Assembly: GCA_001626925.1 (NCBI GenBank)
Contig: LUOR01000001.1
Coordinates: forward strand, 1 to 55,043
DNA length: 55,043 nucleotides
Direction of reading: 5' to 3'
From: Moraxellaceae bacterium REDSEA-S32_B1
GTDB taxonomy: Bacteria; Pseudomonadota; Gammaproteobacteria; Pseudomonadales; Moraxellaceae
Shown: positions 10,585-19,312 of the stretch, piece after piece
Layout of the letters: the number at the start of each line of letters is the position of its first letter
Numbering within the stretch: the first letter of the stretch is position 1
Program-made: the position numbers and the translations under genes
Notes under the pieces: generated by a model
The model's database searches: none
Told to the model about the DNA's origin: nothing
Seen by the model: the letters and a program-made list of their open reading frames with translations, nothing else

Positions 10585-10957
10585 ATCGGATTACCATCTC
10601 AGATAAGGGTGTAAGAAATATAAGTTATTATTCAACAACTTATTCCAAGTAGCTAGTTTAGGAGTCGTCAAATGTGACGTGATATCCTAGGTCGCTGATC
10701 ATACCGATTTTTACTAGAAAAAAAATAGATGAATGATCATAACCGCATAAAAAAATAAAGCCTTACCATCTTCATGCAAGGCTTAAGTGTATAGTCTAAC
10801 AATGATTAGCTGAAAATAAATGACAATATGAAAAAATATACAAAAAAATACGCATAAACCTTACTTGAATTGCAAATATCGTTTTGAATTTATCAAAACA
10901 ATTTATGGTTTAAAAAATCAGCAACCTTTAAAAGGCCTATGGCTCAAAGTTGGAGCT
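10585..10957. other. 373-base intergenic region upstream of dat
   Basis: AT-rich spacer between dat and the two small paralogues, all on the minus strand. It contains the terminator at 10748-10784 and a short inverted repeat upstream of dat, CGTCA (10666-10670) and TGACG (10675-10679) separated by four bases. No open frame or RNA gene is apparent. The dat promoter must lie here, but I cannot choose a convincing pair of boxes. Confidence 0.5.
10748..10784 (-). terminator. Rho-independent terminator downstream of the small paralogue genes
   Basis: On the minus strand AAGCCTT and AAGGCTT (10778-10784 and 10758-10764) form a 7-pair stem with a 13-base loop, followed by a T-rich tail (A-rich on the plus strand at 10748-10757). 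It lies about 175 bases after the stop of the 66-residue gene at 10958. Confidence 0.65.
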
Positions 10958-11158
10958 TTAAATATATTCCCAAAGTTTGCCTTGATCTTCAAAATTTAGA
11001 ATAAGGGTTTGATTGTTTTCATATTGAGCCACAATGTGGTCATTCGAAACCATTTTCACTTTGAGCAATGTCCCTGCTTCATAATGAATATCATCTAGAC
11101 CTTCTTTGGATAGTGTTAAATCTTTCTTTAACACAACAACTTGATTGATTTGCCCCAT
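10958..11158 (-). CDS. Hypothetical 66-residue protein, tandem paralogue B
   Basis: I do not recognise this family. The protein has 66 residues, no signal peptide, no membrane segment and no cysteine. It is predicted to be mostly beta strand: short hydrophobic stretches alternate with charged turns, with a central motif GTLLKVxxVxNDHIV and a C-terminal LWxY. It is the same length as its upstream neighbour (11314-11514) and aligns with it without gaps; by eye 34 of 66 positions are identical. Both lie on the minus strand about 155 bases apart, so they arose by tandem duplication and may be co-transcribed. Confidence 0.7.
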   Translation of the reverse strand: MGQINQVVVLKKDLTLSKEGLDDIHYEAGTLLKVKMVSNDHIVAQYENNQTLILNFEDQGKLWEYI

Positions 11159-11313
11159 TTTTACACTCCGAAGTTTGATTGTTATCGACTTTTAATCAGT
11201 CACTTTTTTTAGAACCCACAACTGGTTCAATGTCGTGATGAGCATACATATCACCGATAGGAGAATCAATAAATATAAACGAATATCCTAATTGATTGAT
11301 TTAGATGACTCAG

Positions 11314-11514
11314 TTACATATACGTCCACAGCGTTTGCTCATCATCCATATCAAGAACGAAGGTGCGCTCATTGTCGCTCTTGACCACGATATGATCATT
11401 GAGGACTAAGAGCACTTTCAGTAACGTCCCCTCATCATATTTGATGTCATCATGTCCGTCTTTAGACAGCACAAGCGTATCTTTTAAAACGATTAGTTCA
11501 TTAATGTGATTCAT
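11314..11514 (-). CDS. Hypothetical 66-residue protein, tandem paralogue A
   Basis: Paralogue of the gene at 10958-11158, with the same length and the same motif (GTLLKVLLVLNDHIV, then LWTY at the end). I chose the ATG at 11514 because a strong GGAGGT lies about 7 bases upstream and because it gives exact length agreement with the paralogue. A longer frame begins at 11571, but its extra 19 residues run through the ribosome site. Function is unknown. The compact all-beta pattern resembles small SH3-like folds, but that is speculative. Confidence 0.72.
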   Translation of the reverse strand: MNHINELIVLKDTLVLSKDGHDDIKYDEGTLLKVLLVLNDHIVVKSDNERTFVLDMDDEQTLWTYM

Positions 11515-11661
11515 AATTAGACCTCCATTAAGAATAAAAATGAATAGCTTTGGTTTAATTATTGAGCTCAAAGGCTTTGCTTTAAAGACTTTGATCGTTA
11601 TTTTTTATGCACTTTTTATTATTGGATGCGCCTATTTATTACACAATCCAACATTTTATTG

Positions 11662-12621
11662 CTAATTTTTACGTTGTATGAAGATCAGGTTTAAATCTTG
11701 TTTCGGTTTAAAGTTTTTCTCTTTGATTTGAAACTGTGTTGCAGAGACTTTTTTCACCTTGCCATCCCAACATAAAGACAATAACTCGTCGGCATCACGC
11801 TCAATCGTTACATTGAAATCTTCAATCGACTTCGCCCAATTTGCACCTGTTTTCAGAATATAAGAAAGTCCTGAATAAATCCCATAACTATCCCCTCGAT
11901 CAATATCTTTTTGAATGTTCTGATCGACACAATGTGCTTTGGCAACCTCTTGTCCAAGCCCCAGAGAGCCACCAACCAATGGCTGATATTGATGAGAAAT
12001 TTTAGTCATTCCATTGGATTTAAACGACTGCGTCCAGCTATATATAATTTGCGACTGCCAACGCACCGTATCCTCATCTTGAATCGCCTAGAGTTGTTTT
12101 ACTTTGGGATGCGTACAGTTTGCAATTTTTTGATTTACCGTAACTTCATCATCCATATTTTCGAACTTCCACGGTTGCATCAGCTCTTTTTCACTCAAAC
12201 CACAGCTTTTCAACGCATCTGTAACATCTGCCTGAAAGTCGCCATCTTCTAGATATTGCGCTTCGTTATTCGATAAAAATGCTCGCACATGTTTCTGCGG
12301 TTTTATTTTTTTGCCATCAGCGATCACGGTAAAACTATCCACCAAGCCTGCGACATCGACATAGTCATATTCGATAAAGTTTTGCACTTTAGGCAATGGA
12401 AATAAGATGTTTTCGGTAATGTTTCGATCACTCAAATTTTGAAACTGGTAATCAACTCTGATCTGCTTTTTACTGAGGTATAAGTCTTCTCGCTTCATTT
12501 GAATATTTTTGTTCTGAATATATTGGATACCGCCTGTACCAATGTAGCCTGTGCTGTCATTGGCATTCGTCAAAGGCATCAAAAAGGTAGAAATCACAAC
12601 GCATACAAGATAATTTTTCAT
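11662..12621 (-). pseudogene. DUF4424-like secreted protein gene interrupted by an in-frame amber codon
   Basis: The ATG at 12621 starts a signal peptide (MKNYLVCVVISTFLMPLTNA) followed by NDSTGYIGTGGIQYIQNKN and LSKKQIRVDYQFQN, as in DUF4424 periplasmic proteins. The frame meets TAG at 12088-12090 after VKQL. It then continues without any shift as AIQDEDTVRWQSQIIYSW and runs to a normal stop at 11662, giving a whole length of about 319 codons, typical for the family. This is therefore a full-length gene with a single nonsense codon. The distal 134-codon piece begins only at a GTG with no ribosome site. A sequencing error is possible. Confidence 0.78.
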
Positions 12622-12743
12622 CGAGTTCTTTTTATCGCATGTCACGTATGCCATCTGCACAGCTCAACTATTTGAATATTTATTAAAGTTTAACCTAGCA
12701 ACCGCAATGACATTACAATTTCTTGTGAATTTTGCCAATTTAA

Positions 12744-12772
12744 TTGGCACTCCATAAATTTATAAGTACAAT
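12744..12772 (+). promoter_or_regulatory. Predicted sigma-70 promoter of ahcY
   Basis: TTGGCA (12744-12749) and TACAAT (12767-12772) are separated by 17 bases, each one mismatch from consensus. The expected start, around 12779-12780, coincides with the first base of helix P1 of the riboswitch. Confidence 0.65.
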
Positions 12773-12779
12773 AAACCAC

Positions 12780-12881
12780 AGTCGAGGGGTGCTGCGACTT
12801 TTTTACAGACTGACTTTACAAAGAAAGCTTGCAAAGACCGTAATGTGAAATCGCTAGGCTCGACTAATTCGAATAAGCACA
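12780..12881 (+). ncRNA. S-adenosylhomocysteine (SAH) riboswitch upstream of ahcY
   Basis: The leader matches the SAH riboswitch core. P1 is AGTCGAG (12780-12786) with CTCGACT (12859-12865). The conserved 5' segment GAGGGGTGCTGCGA is followed by P2, GCGA (12794-12797) with TCGC (12851-12854). The conserved 3' segment is CTAGGCTCGA. A pseudoknot forms between GTGCT (12789-12793) and AGCAC (12876-12880). The class is known to turn on SAH-recycling genes when SAH accumulates, and the next gene is ahcY, whose AGGAG and start lie about 80 bases downstream. The peripheral stem between the P2 strands is not well resolved by eye. Confidence 0.88.
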
Positions 12882-12964
12882 CTTCAAAATAGAGTGAATT
12901 CGAAACAAATCAATAACGGCATCCGCGAACAGAATGATCAACACCAAGATATTAGGAGATCCTG

Positions 12965-14347
12965 ATGAACGCGGTTAATCCTGCATTTACAGATTTTAAA
13001 GTTGCCGATATTTCACTCGCTGATTACGGTCGTAAAGAAATCAAACTTGCCGAAGCAGAAATGCCTGCTTTGATCGGCTTGCGCAAACGCTATTCTGCTG
13101 AAAAACCACTTGCTGGTGCAAAAATTCTCGGCTGTATCCACATGACGATTCAGACTGCGGTTTTGATCGAGACATTGGTCGAGCTCGGCGCAGAAGTACG
13201 TTGGACATCATGCAACATCTTCTCTACCCAAGACCATGCCGCAGCTGCAATCGCTGCCAGTGGCGTCCCTGTATTCGCTTGGAAAGGTGAAACAGAAGAA
13301 GAATATGCATGGTGCTTAGAGCAACAAATCAATGTTGATGGTTCTCCGTGGGATGCCAACATGATTTTGGATGATGGTGGCGATTTAACCGCACTTGTCC
13401 ATGAAAAGTACCCTGCACTTTTAGAACGTATTCACGGTATTACAGAAGAAACTACGACAGGTGTCGCACGTCTGATCGAAATGTGGAAAGACGGTACGCT
13501 CAAAGTTCCTGCGATCAACGTCAATGACTCTGTGACTAAATCTAAAAATGACAATAAATATGGTTGCCGTCATTCTCTGAATGATGCAATCAAACGCGGT
13601 ACAGACATGTTGCTTTCTGGTCGTCGCGCATTGGTGATTGGTTATGGTGACGTGGGTAAAGGTTCTGCGCAATCGCTTCGTCAAGAAGGCATGATCGTCC
13701 GTGTGACTGAGATTGATCCAATCTGCGCGATGCAAGCGTGCATGGACGGCTTTGAAGTGGTTTCTCCATATAAAAATGGCGTGCAAACTGGTAATAAAGC
13801 CGACATCAACTTAGATTTATTGAAAAATACTGACCTGATCGTGACTACGACGGGTAACTACCACGTTTGCGACGCTGCAATGCTGGATACCTTAAAAGCA
13901 GGTGCTGTAGTCTGTAATATTGGTCACTTTGACACCGAGATTGATACTGCATATTTGCGTAATTACAAATGGGTTGAAGTCAAACCACAAGTACATCAAG
14001 TCTACCGTTCAGAGAATGAAAATGATTATTTAATCTTACTTTCTGAAGGCCGTTTGGTGAACTTGGGCAATGCAACAGGTCACCCTTCACGTGTCATGGA
14101 CGGCTCTTTTGCCAATCAAGTTTTGGCGCAAATGCACTTATTCGCTGAGAAATTTGCGGATTTATCGGCAGAAGAAAAAGCCAAACAGATTCGTGTCGAA
14201 GTTTTACCGAAGAAATTGGATGAAGAAGTTGCTGCTGCAATGGTCGTTGGTTTCGGCGGTGTCATGACACAATTGACCACAAAGCAAGCAGACTACTTGG
14301 GTGTAGCTGTTGAAGGTCCATTCAAAACGGATGCGTATAAATACTAA
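12965..14347 (+). CDS. ahcY: Adenosylhomocysteinase
   Basis: 460 residues. Hydrolyses S-adenosylhomocysteine to homocysteine and adenosine, removing the product inhibitor of methyltransferases. Visible are [15 protein letters not shown] near the N-terminus, [20 protein letters not shown] with the substrate-site Lys/Asp, and the NAD-binding [11 protein letters not shown] (about 226-236). The C-terminus KTDAYKY is the conserved tail that reaches into the partner subunit of the tetramer. AGGAG stands about 6 bases before the ATG. An SAH riboswitch lies in the leader, and metF follows in the same direction. Confidence 0.97.
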   Translation: MNAVNPAFTDFKVADISLADYGRKEIKLAEAEMPALIGLRKRYSAEKPLAGAKILGCIHMTIQTAVLIETLVELGAEVRWTSCNIFSTQDHAAAAIAASGVPVFAWKGETEEEYAWCLEQQINVDGSPWDANMILDDGGDLTALVHEKYPALLERIHGITEETTTGVARLIEMWKDGTLKVPAINVNDSVTKSKNDNKYGCRHSLNDAIKRGTDMLLSGRRALVIGYGDVGKGSAQSLRQEGMIVRVTEIDPICAMQACMDGFEVVSPYKNGVQTGNKADINLDLLKNTDLIVTTTGNYHVCDAAMLDTLKAGAVVCNIGHFDTEIDTAYLRNYKWVEVKPQVHQVYRSENENDYLILLSEGRLVNLGNATGHPSRVMDGSFANQVLAQMHLFAEKFADLSAEEKAKQIRVEVLPKKLDEEVAAAMVVGFGGVMTQLTTKQADYLGVAVEGPFKTDAYKY

Positions 14348-14383
14348 TGATGAAGTGATGTTAAAAAATTAACATTCATGGAT

Positions 14384-14416
14384 AAAGTGAATCTTGATTC
14401 GTTCAGGATTCACTTT
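14384..14416 (+). terminator. Stem-loop between ahcY and metF
   Basis: AAAGTGAATC (14384-14393) pairs perfectly with GATTCACTTT (14407-14416) around a 13-base loop. Only a short T stretch follows, so it may be a partial terminator or a processing hairpin that sets the ratio of ahcY to metF message. Confidence 0.5.
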
Positions 14417-14457
14417 TCAAAATCATATGCTCGAAAAATACAAATTAAGGACAGCTC

Positions 14458-15294
14458 ATGTCAAAGCGTATTCCCATTTCTTTTGAATTCTTCCCACCGA
14501 AAACAGATGTTGGTGCTGAAAAGCTACGTGCAGTCCATCAAGAGCTACAACAACTGAATCCTGAGTTTTTCTCAATCACGTACGGCGCAGGTGGTTCAAC
14601 ACGTGAGCGTACTTTAGCGGCGATTGATGATTTTAATGGCAAAGGCACAGCAGTTGCACCGCATCTGTCTTGTATTGGGGATGACAAAGCTCGAATTGCA
14701 GAGTTGCTTGATCTGTATAAAGCCAAAGGCATTGACCGTATCGTTGCACTACGTGGTGACCTCCCTTCAGGTCAAGTTGGACTCGGTGAATTACCTTATG
14801 CTCAGGATTTAGTCCGCTTTATCCGTGAACATTCGGGTGATCACTTTCATATCGAAGTGGCAGCCTACCCTGAGATGCATCCGCAATCTGAGACATTTGA
14901 TCAAGACATTAAACGCTTTGTGGAAAAGGCAAATGCAGGCGCTGATGCAGCGATTACCCAGTTATTCTTTAATCCTGATGCCTACTTCTATTTCCTTGAT
15001 CGTGTAGAAAAATCGGGAATTAATATTCCCATTGCGCCAGGGATCATGCCAATCACGAATGCCAGTAACTTGATTCGCTTTGCCGATAGCACAGGTGCGG
15101 ACATTCCACGCTGGATTCGCAAGCAACTGGCATCTTATGGTGATGACAGCAAGAGCATTCAAGCATTTGGTCATGAAGTCGTGTTTAAACTCTGTGAGCG
15201 TTTGATCGCAGGTGGTGCACCAAGTTTGCACTTTTATAGCATGAACCAAACTGAGCCGACACGTCAGCTTGTTATTGATTTAGGCTTAAACTAA
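14458..15294 (+). CDS. metF: 5,10-methylenetetrahydrofolate reductase
   Basis: 278 residues, a FAD-dependent TIM barrel that makes 5-methyltetrahydrofolate for methionine synthesis. Family motifs are SFEFFPPKT at the start (8-16), FSITYGAGGSTRERT (about 36-50), RIVALRGDLP (about 94-103) and the FFNPDAYF segment. AAGGA precedes the ATG. It follows ahcY at 110 bases, so homocysteine produced by AhcY and the methyl donor made by MetF meet in the same pathway. Confidence 0.95.
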   Translation: MSKRIPISFEFFPPKTDVGAEKLRAVHQELQQLNPEFFSITYGAGGSTRERTLAAIDDFNGKGTAVAPHLSCIGDDKARIAELLDLYKAKGIDRIVALRGDLPSGQVGLGELPYAQDLVRFIREHSGDHFHIEVAAYPEMHPQSETFDQDIKRFVEKANAGADAAITQLFFNPDAYFYFLDRVEKSGINIPIAPGIMPITNASNLIRFADSTGADIPRWIRKQLASYGDDSKSIQAFGHEVVFKLCERLIAGGAPSLHFYSMNQTEPTRQLVIDLGLN

Positions 15295-15323
15295 GCGTGA
15301 ACTATTAATTTGAGAATTAAATC

Positions 15324-16040
15324 ATGAACCGTTTCTATATGGATAACTCACTCATAGTTGGTGAAGATGTTCAATTGTCGGAAACGGTTTTCCATCATTG
15401 GACTCGGGTATTGCGTGCTAAACTCGGTGATCAAGCGACGCTATTTAACGGCTTAGGCGGTGAGTATCTGGTTGAATTAACACAGGTTGAAAAAAAATCG
15501 GCAACTGTTAGTGTGCTTGAGTTCAATCCGATCAATCGTGATTTGCCGATCAAAGTCACACTGGGTCAAGTGATGAGTAAAGGCGATCGCATGGATTACG
15601 CCATCCAAAAAGCCACCGAACTTGGCGTATCAGAGATTCAGTTGCTCACCAGCGAACGCTGTGAGATGCGTCTGAAATATGACCGAGATCAAAAGAAAAT
15701 CGAACATTGGCAAAGTATTGCGATTGCAGCCTGTGAACAATGTGGATTAAATATTGTGCCAAAGGTTTTAGCGCCTTTATCATTGACAGAATGGATTGAA
15801 AGCATTAATAGCGAACTCAAGCTAATTATGACTTTAGCGGATCAACCGTTTCAATTCTCGGATGAAAAGCCAAAATCAATCGCCCTACTCGTTGGCCCCG
15901 AAGGAGGGCTGAATCAAGCGGAAATCGACTTTGCTTTAAATCATCAATTCCAAGCATGGACTATTGGCGCTCGTGTGTTACGCACTGAAACTGCACCTGT
16001 TGCAGCATTAAGTGTGATCAACCATTTATTCGCAGATTGA
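15324..16040 (+). CDS. rsmE: 16S rRNA (uracil(1498)-N(3))-methyltransferase RsmE
   Basis: 238 residues. A SPOUT-class methyltransferase that acts on 16S rRNA after 30S assembly. The C-terminal trefoil-knot motifs are present: LLVGPEGGLNQAEIDFA and LGARVLRTETAPVAALSVIN-like residues near the end. The N-terminal PUA-like domain (HHWTRVLRAKLGD) is intact. It starts 29 bases after metF in the same direction and is probably co-transcribed with it. Following it, 16068-16082 holds a small TTTAGA/TCTAAA hairpin without a T tract. Confidence 0.94.
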   Translation: MNRFYMDNSLIVGEDVQLSETVFHHWTRVLRAKLGDQATLFNGLGGEYLVELTQVEKKSATVSVLEFNPINRDLPIKVTLGQVMSKGDRMDYAIQKATELGVSEIQLLTSERCEMRLKYDRDQKKIEHWQSIAIAACEQCGLNIVPKVLAPLSLTEWIESINSELKLIMTLADQPFQFSDEKPKSIALLVGPEGGLNQAEIDFALNHQFQAWTIGARVLRTETAPVAALSVINHLFAD

Positions 16041-16230
16041 TATTGATCCTGTCAAAAAACACTTGCTTTTAGAGGGTCTAAACTGTACCTTTAATTATTA
16101 GGCTTTTTATTTGTATCAAATTATGACTTTCACAATCTAAGCGGTTAAAATATAAATAGTTATAATTACATTTTTGCAAAAAAACTTTTAGTGATGATGC
16201 GTTTTCGCCATTCAAGGACGTGATGAAATA

Positions 16231-19131
16231 ATGGACAAAAGGCAACTCAGCTCTATGCTTGATTTATCAAGAGATGCCGAACAGCTGAAAAGCTTTAAAT
16301 CGCTATATTATTACCGAGCATTTCAATACATTTTTTTGCTCCTCACTTTGCTCGTCTTTGCAATTAACCTTTTTTTAAATTTCGAAAGTTTTTCTGTCAC
16401 CACGACCTTATGGGGATTTATTACCACAGTGACCATTTTGGTGTCGTTGTTGATTAATCAATCCTTACTTTTAGAAGTTCCTAAAAAAGCCCTGTCGATT
16501 CAGACTTATCTTGCAGCAAGCGCATTTCTCAACGGTGCACTATTTGCCATTTGTGTGACGTTGATTACCAATTACTTGGAATATTCCGTTGATCATAATC
16601 AGATTGAAATGCTGACACTGGTGATCTCAAGTGTACTAATTTTACACATGTCAGCACTGGTACTACTGACACATTATTATTTCGTATTCTTACTATTTTT
16701 CGCGCCGAGTGCCTTATCATTATTGAGTTTGAACCAGATCACCGTCAATGCTGAATTTACATTTGTGGATGTGATTAGCTTTTTAGCCTATGCGTCATGT
16801 TTGGCAATTTTAGGATTTTTGGTCTTTAAACGTCGTACCGAGTTTTATGATTTGCTCGTCAACAACCAAACCTTAAGCGCTGAAAATTTAAATAAAAATA
16901 CGCAAATTGATCTTCTTAGCGTCGAGTTAGATTCTGAGCGACAGATGGCAAGTAATATCCGTGAGGAGCTGGAAACAAATAACAGCTTGCTGGAACAAAA
17001 AGTCAAACAACGTACTTCTGATATTGAAAGCATGCACGCCAAGCTGGAACGCTCTCATCAAAACTTGGAATTAGCGCATGAAACTGCGGGGATTGCATCT
17101 TGGGATTGGGATATTGAACATCAAAAATTAGACACCAGTAACTTTCTGCAAATTTTTGGTCATAATATCAAAAACGTTGAACATTATATCTCTCACCTAC
17201 ATGATTTTGTCCATGCCGAGGATTTGGAACAAGTCAAAGAAATCATGCGTGAGCACTTACGTGGTAACGAAGAGCGCTATGAAGCAACTTTCCGAGTCTA
17301 TCATCCCACCGAAAAGTGGATTTGGGTACACGATCTTGGACGTATCACAGATCGTGATCCTGAAACCAACCGTGCCCTGCGCATGGTCGGGATTCGGCGT
17401 AATATTCAACGTGAGAAAAATGCTGAAGAAAGCTTGAAACTCTCTGCCAGTGTATTCAAAAAAGCAGCACAAGGTATTTTTGTACTTGATGACAAGCTCA
17501 ACTATGTCGATGTCAATCCATTTTATCTCAAGCTCATTGAATATGATGAGGATCAAATCATTGGTCGTCATGCCTTTGATATTTTGAAAAGCTCTAATGT
17601 CGATACGCAGTGCTTAAATTTAACGATTTTGCGTCAGCTGATGACCACAGGTGAGTTTGAAGGAGAAGTTGTTGAGGTGTTGCGTTCTGGGCGAGAAATT
17701 CCGCTTTGGATGCATATCAACGGCATTCGAGATAGCCACAATAAAATCACGCAGTATATCGGTATCGTCACTGACTTGACAGAGCGCAAAACCTCTGAAA
17801 AACGTTTATCTTATCTGGAAACCTACGACACGCTCACAGATTTACCGAACCGTACCTACTTCAACAATCTCATTCACAGTTATTTGACCGAATCCCCAAG
17901 GCTACTTCAGCGCTTTGCTGTGATCCGTATCAACTTAGATCGCTTTCGTTACCATAATGAGTATCTCACCGATCAAGGTGGTGATGAGCTGTTAAAAAAA
18001 GTAGCGAATCGCCTGCGTCGCAATAACACTGATGCCGTTGTGATTGCACGACTTAATGCAGACGATTTTGCCATGATTTTAGAAGTCAACGAAAATGTTG
18101 ATGAAATCAACGACAGTGCGAAGAAAATACTCGAATCTTTTGAAGCGCCGTTTCATGTGCAAAATAAAGAACTGATGTTGAATATTTCCATCGGCGCAGC
18201 GATCTACCCTGATCATGGTCGCCAAAGGGACAGCCTAAAAAATTACGCTGAGCTTGCTTTGTTAGAAGCAAAACGTATCGGCGGCAATACTTTTAGAATA
18301 TATCACAGCGAAACTGGTCTCTCGACCGAAGCACGGATCAACCTAGAAGCAGAAATTCGTCGAGCTATTACTCAAAATGAACTTGCCGTCTACTACCAAC
18401 CTAAAGTCGATACAAAAACTAAAAAAATTTATGGATTTGAGGCACTTGTACGATGGAATCATCCAGAGCGTGGTGTAATTCCTCCTGCACAGTTCATTCC
18501 ACTTGCTGAAGAAACCAGTCTAATCACCGACATCGGTCGAGTGGTCTTAGAACAAACTTGCGCTCAAATCAAAGTTTGGAATGATTTGGGGTATCAAGAT
18601 ATTGCGGTTTCGGTCAATATCGTTGTGCAACAAATACAACGTGGGAGTTTGGTTGAGGAAATTGATTGTCTGCTACAAAAATACAAAATCAAACCACAAC
18701 AGCTCCTACTTGAGATCACTGAAACTTCATGGATGGAAAATATTGATGAAGTCCGCCAAGTGATGTCTGCATTTCATCAACGTCACATCAAGATTGCACT
18801 TGATGACTTTGGTACAGGCTATTCATCCTTGGCTTATTTAAGTATGTATGACTTTGATATTATTAAAATTGATCGAAGTTTTGTCAGTAAACTCGGACAA
18901 GCCAACCAAAACGCCATTGTACGAGCAATTATCGCCATGGCAAAAGCGATGGATAAAAAAATTGTCGCTGAAGGCGTGCAAACTCAAGCGCAATATGATT
19001 TCTTAACCGATGAGGGTTGTGACTATTTACAAGGTTATTTGATCGCAAAACCGATGCCTGCCGATCTTGCAACTGAATTTTTAGAAATTAAAAATATACA
19101 GCAAAATAATCCATTGAAAATGCATAAATGA
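16231..19131 (+). CDS. Membrane-bound PAS-GGDEF-EAL cyclic-di-GMP protein, likely phosphodiesterase
   Basis: 966 residues. About five to six membrane segments occupy residues 25-205, a coiled coil about 210-275, and two PAS domains about 280-520 (first with SWDWDIE and the WVHDLG region, second with AAQGIFVLDD). A GGDEF-type domain follows, but its active-site loop reads RLNADDF (about 606-612) instead of GGDEF, so it is unlikely to make cyclic-di-GMP. The EAL domain retains FEALVRW (about 735), the EITET glutamate, DDFGTGYSSL, KIDRSF and VAEGVQT, so phosphodiesterase activity is expected. It is monocistronic. The ligand of the sensor part is unknown. Confidence 0.92.
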   Translation: MDKRQLSSMLDLSRDAEQLKSFKSLYYYRAFQYIFLLLTLLVFAINLFLNFESFSVTTTLWGFITTVTILVSLLINQSLLLEVPKKALSIQTYLAASAFLNGALFAICVTLITNYLEYSVDHNQIEMLTLVISSVLILHMSALVLLTHYYFVFLLFFAPSALSLLSLNQITVNAEFTFVDVISFLAYASCLAILGFLVFKRRTEFYDLLVNNQTLSAENLNKNTQIDLLSVELDSERQMASNIREELETNNSLLEQKVKQRTSDIESMHAKLERSHQNLELAHETAGIASWDWDIEHQKLDTSNFLQIFGHNIKNVEHYISHLHDFVHAEDLEQVKEIMREHLRGNEERYEATFRVYHPTEKWIWVHDLGRITDRDPETNRALRMVGIRRNIQREKNAEESLKLSASVFKKAAQGIFVLDDKLNYVDVNPFYLKLIEYDEDQIIGRHAFDILKSSNVDTQCLNLTILRQLMTTGEFEGEVVEVLRSGREIPLWMHINGIRDSHNKITQYIGIVTDLTERKTSEKRLSYLETYDTLTDLPNRTYFNNLIHSYLTESPRLLQRFAVIRINLDRFRYHNEYLTDQGGDELLKKVANRLRRNNTDAVVIARLNADDFAMILEVNENVDEINDSAKKILESFEAPFHVQNKELMLNISIGAAIYPDHGRQRDSLKNYAELALLEAKRIGGNTFRIYHSETGLSTEARINLEAEIRRAITQNELAVYYQPKVDTKTKKIYGFEALVRWNHPERGVIPPAQFIPLAEETSLITDIGRVVLEQTCAQIKVWNDLGYQDIAVSVNIVVQQIQRGSLVEEIDCLLQKYKIKPQQLLLEITETSWMENIDEVRQVMSAFHQRHIKIALDDFGTGYSSLAYLSMYDFDIIKIDRSFVSKLGQANQNAIVRAIIAMAKAMDKKIVAEGVQTQAQYDFLTDEGCDYLQGYLIAKPMPADLATEFLEIKNIQQNNPLKMHK

Positions 19132-19312
19132 ACGTCATCACAATTAAATTTCAAAGTAAAACTGCGGTATTATTTGATAAAAATTAAACCCTTTAGACTA
19201 TTGTCGCCGTTGAGAAAATGGTATAGTGATCACCTTAAAAATTTAGTGTAATTTATTTTGTGATTGATGGGTCAGATTCCTGCCCCGATTTGGTATCCGC
19301 ATAGAGAGTAAG

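Noticed and set aside
11662..12066. A separate 134-residue gene starting at GTG 12066
   Set aside because: It is the in-frame continuation of the DUF4424 gene beyond an amber codon and has no ribosome site of its own.
16068..16082. TTTAGA/TCTAAA hairpin after rsmE as a terminator
   Set aside because: The stem has only six A/T-rich pairs with a three-base loop and no T tract.
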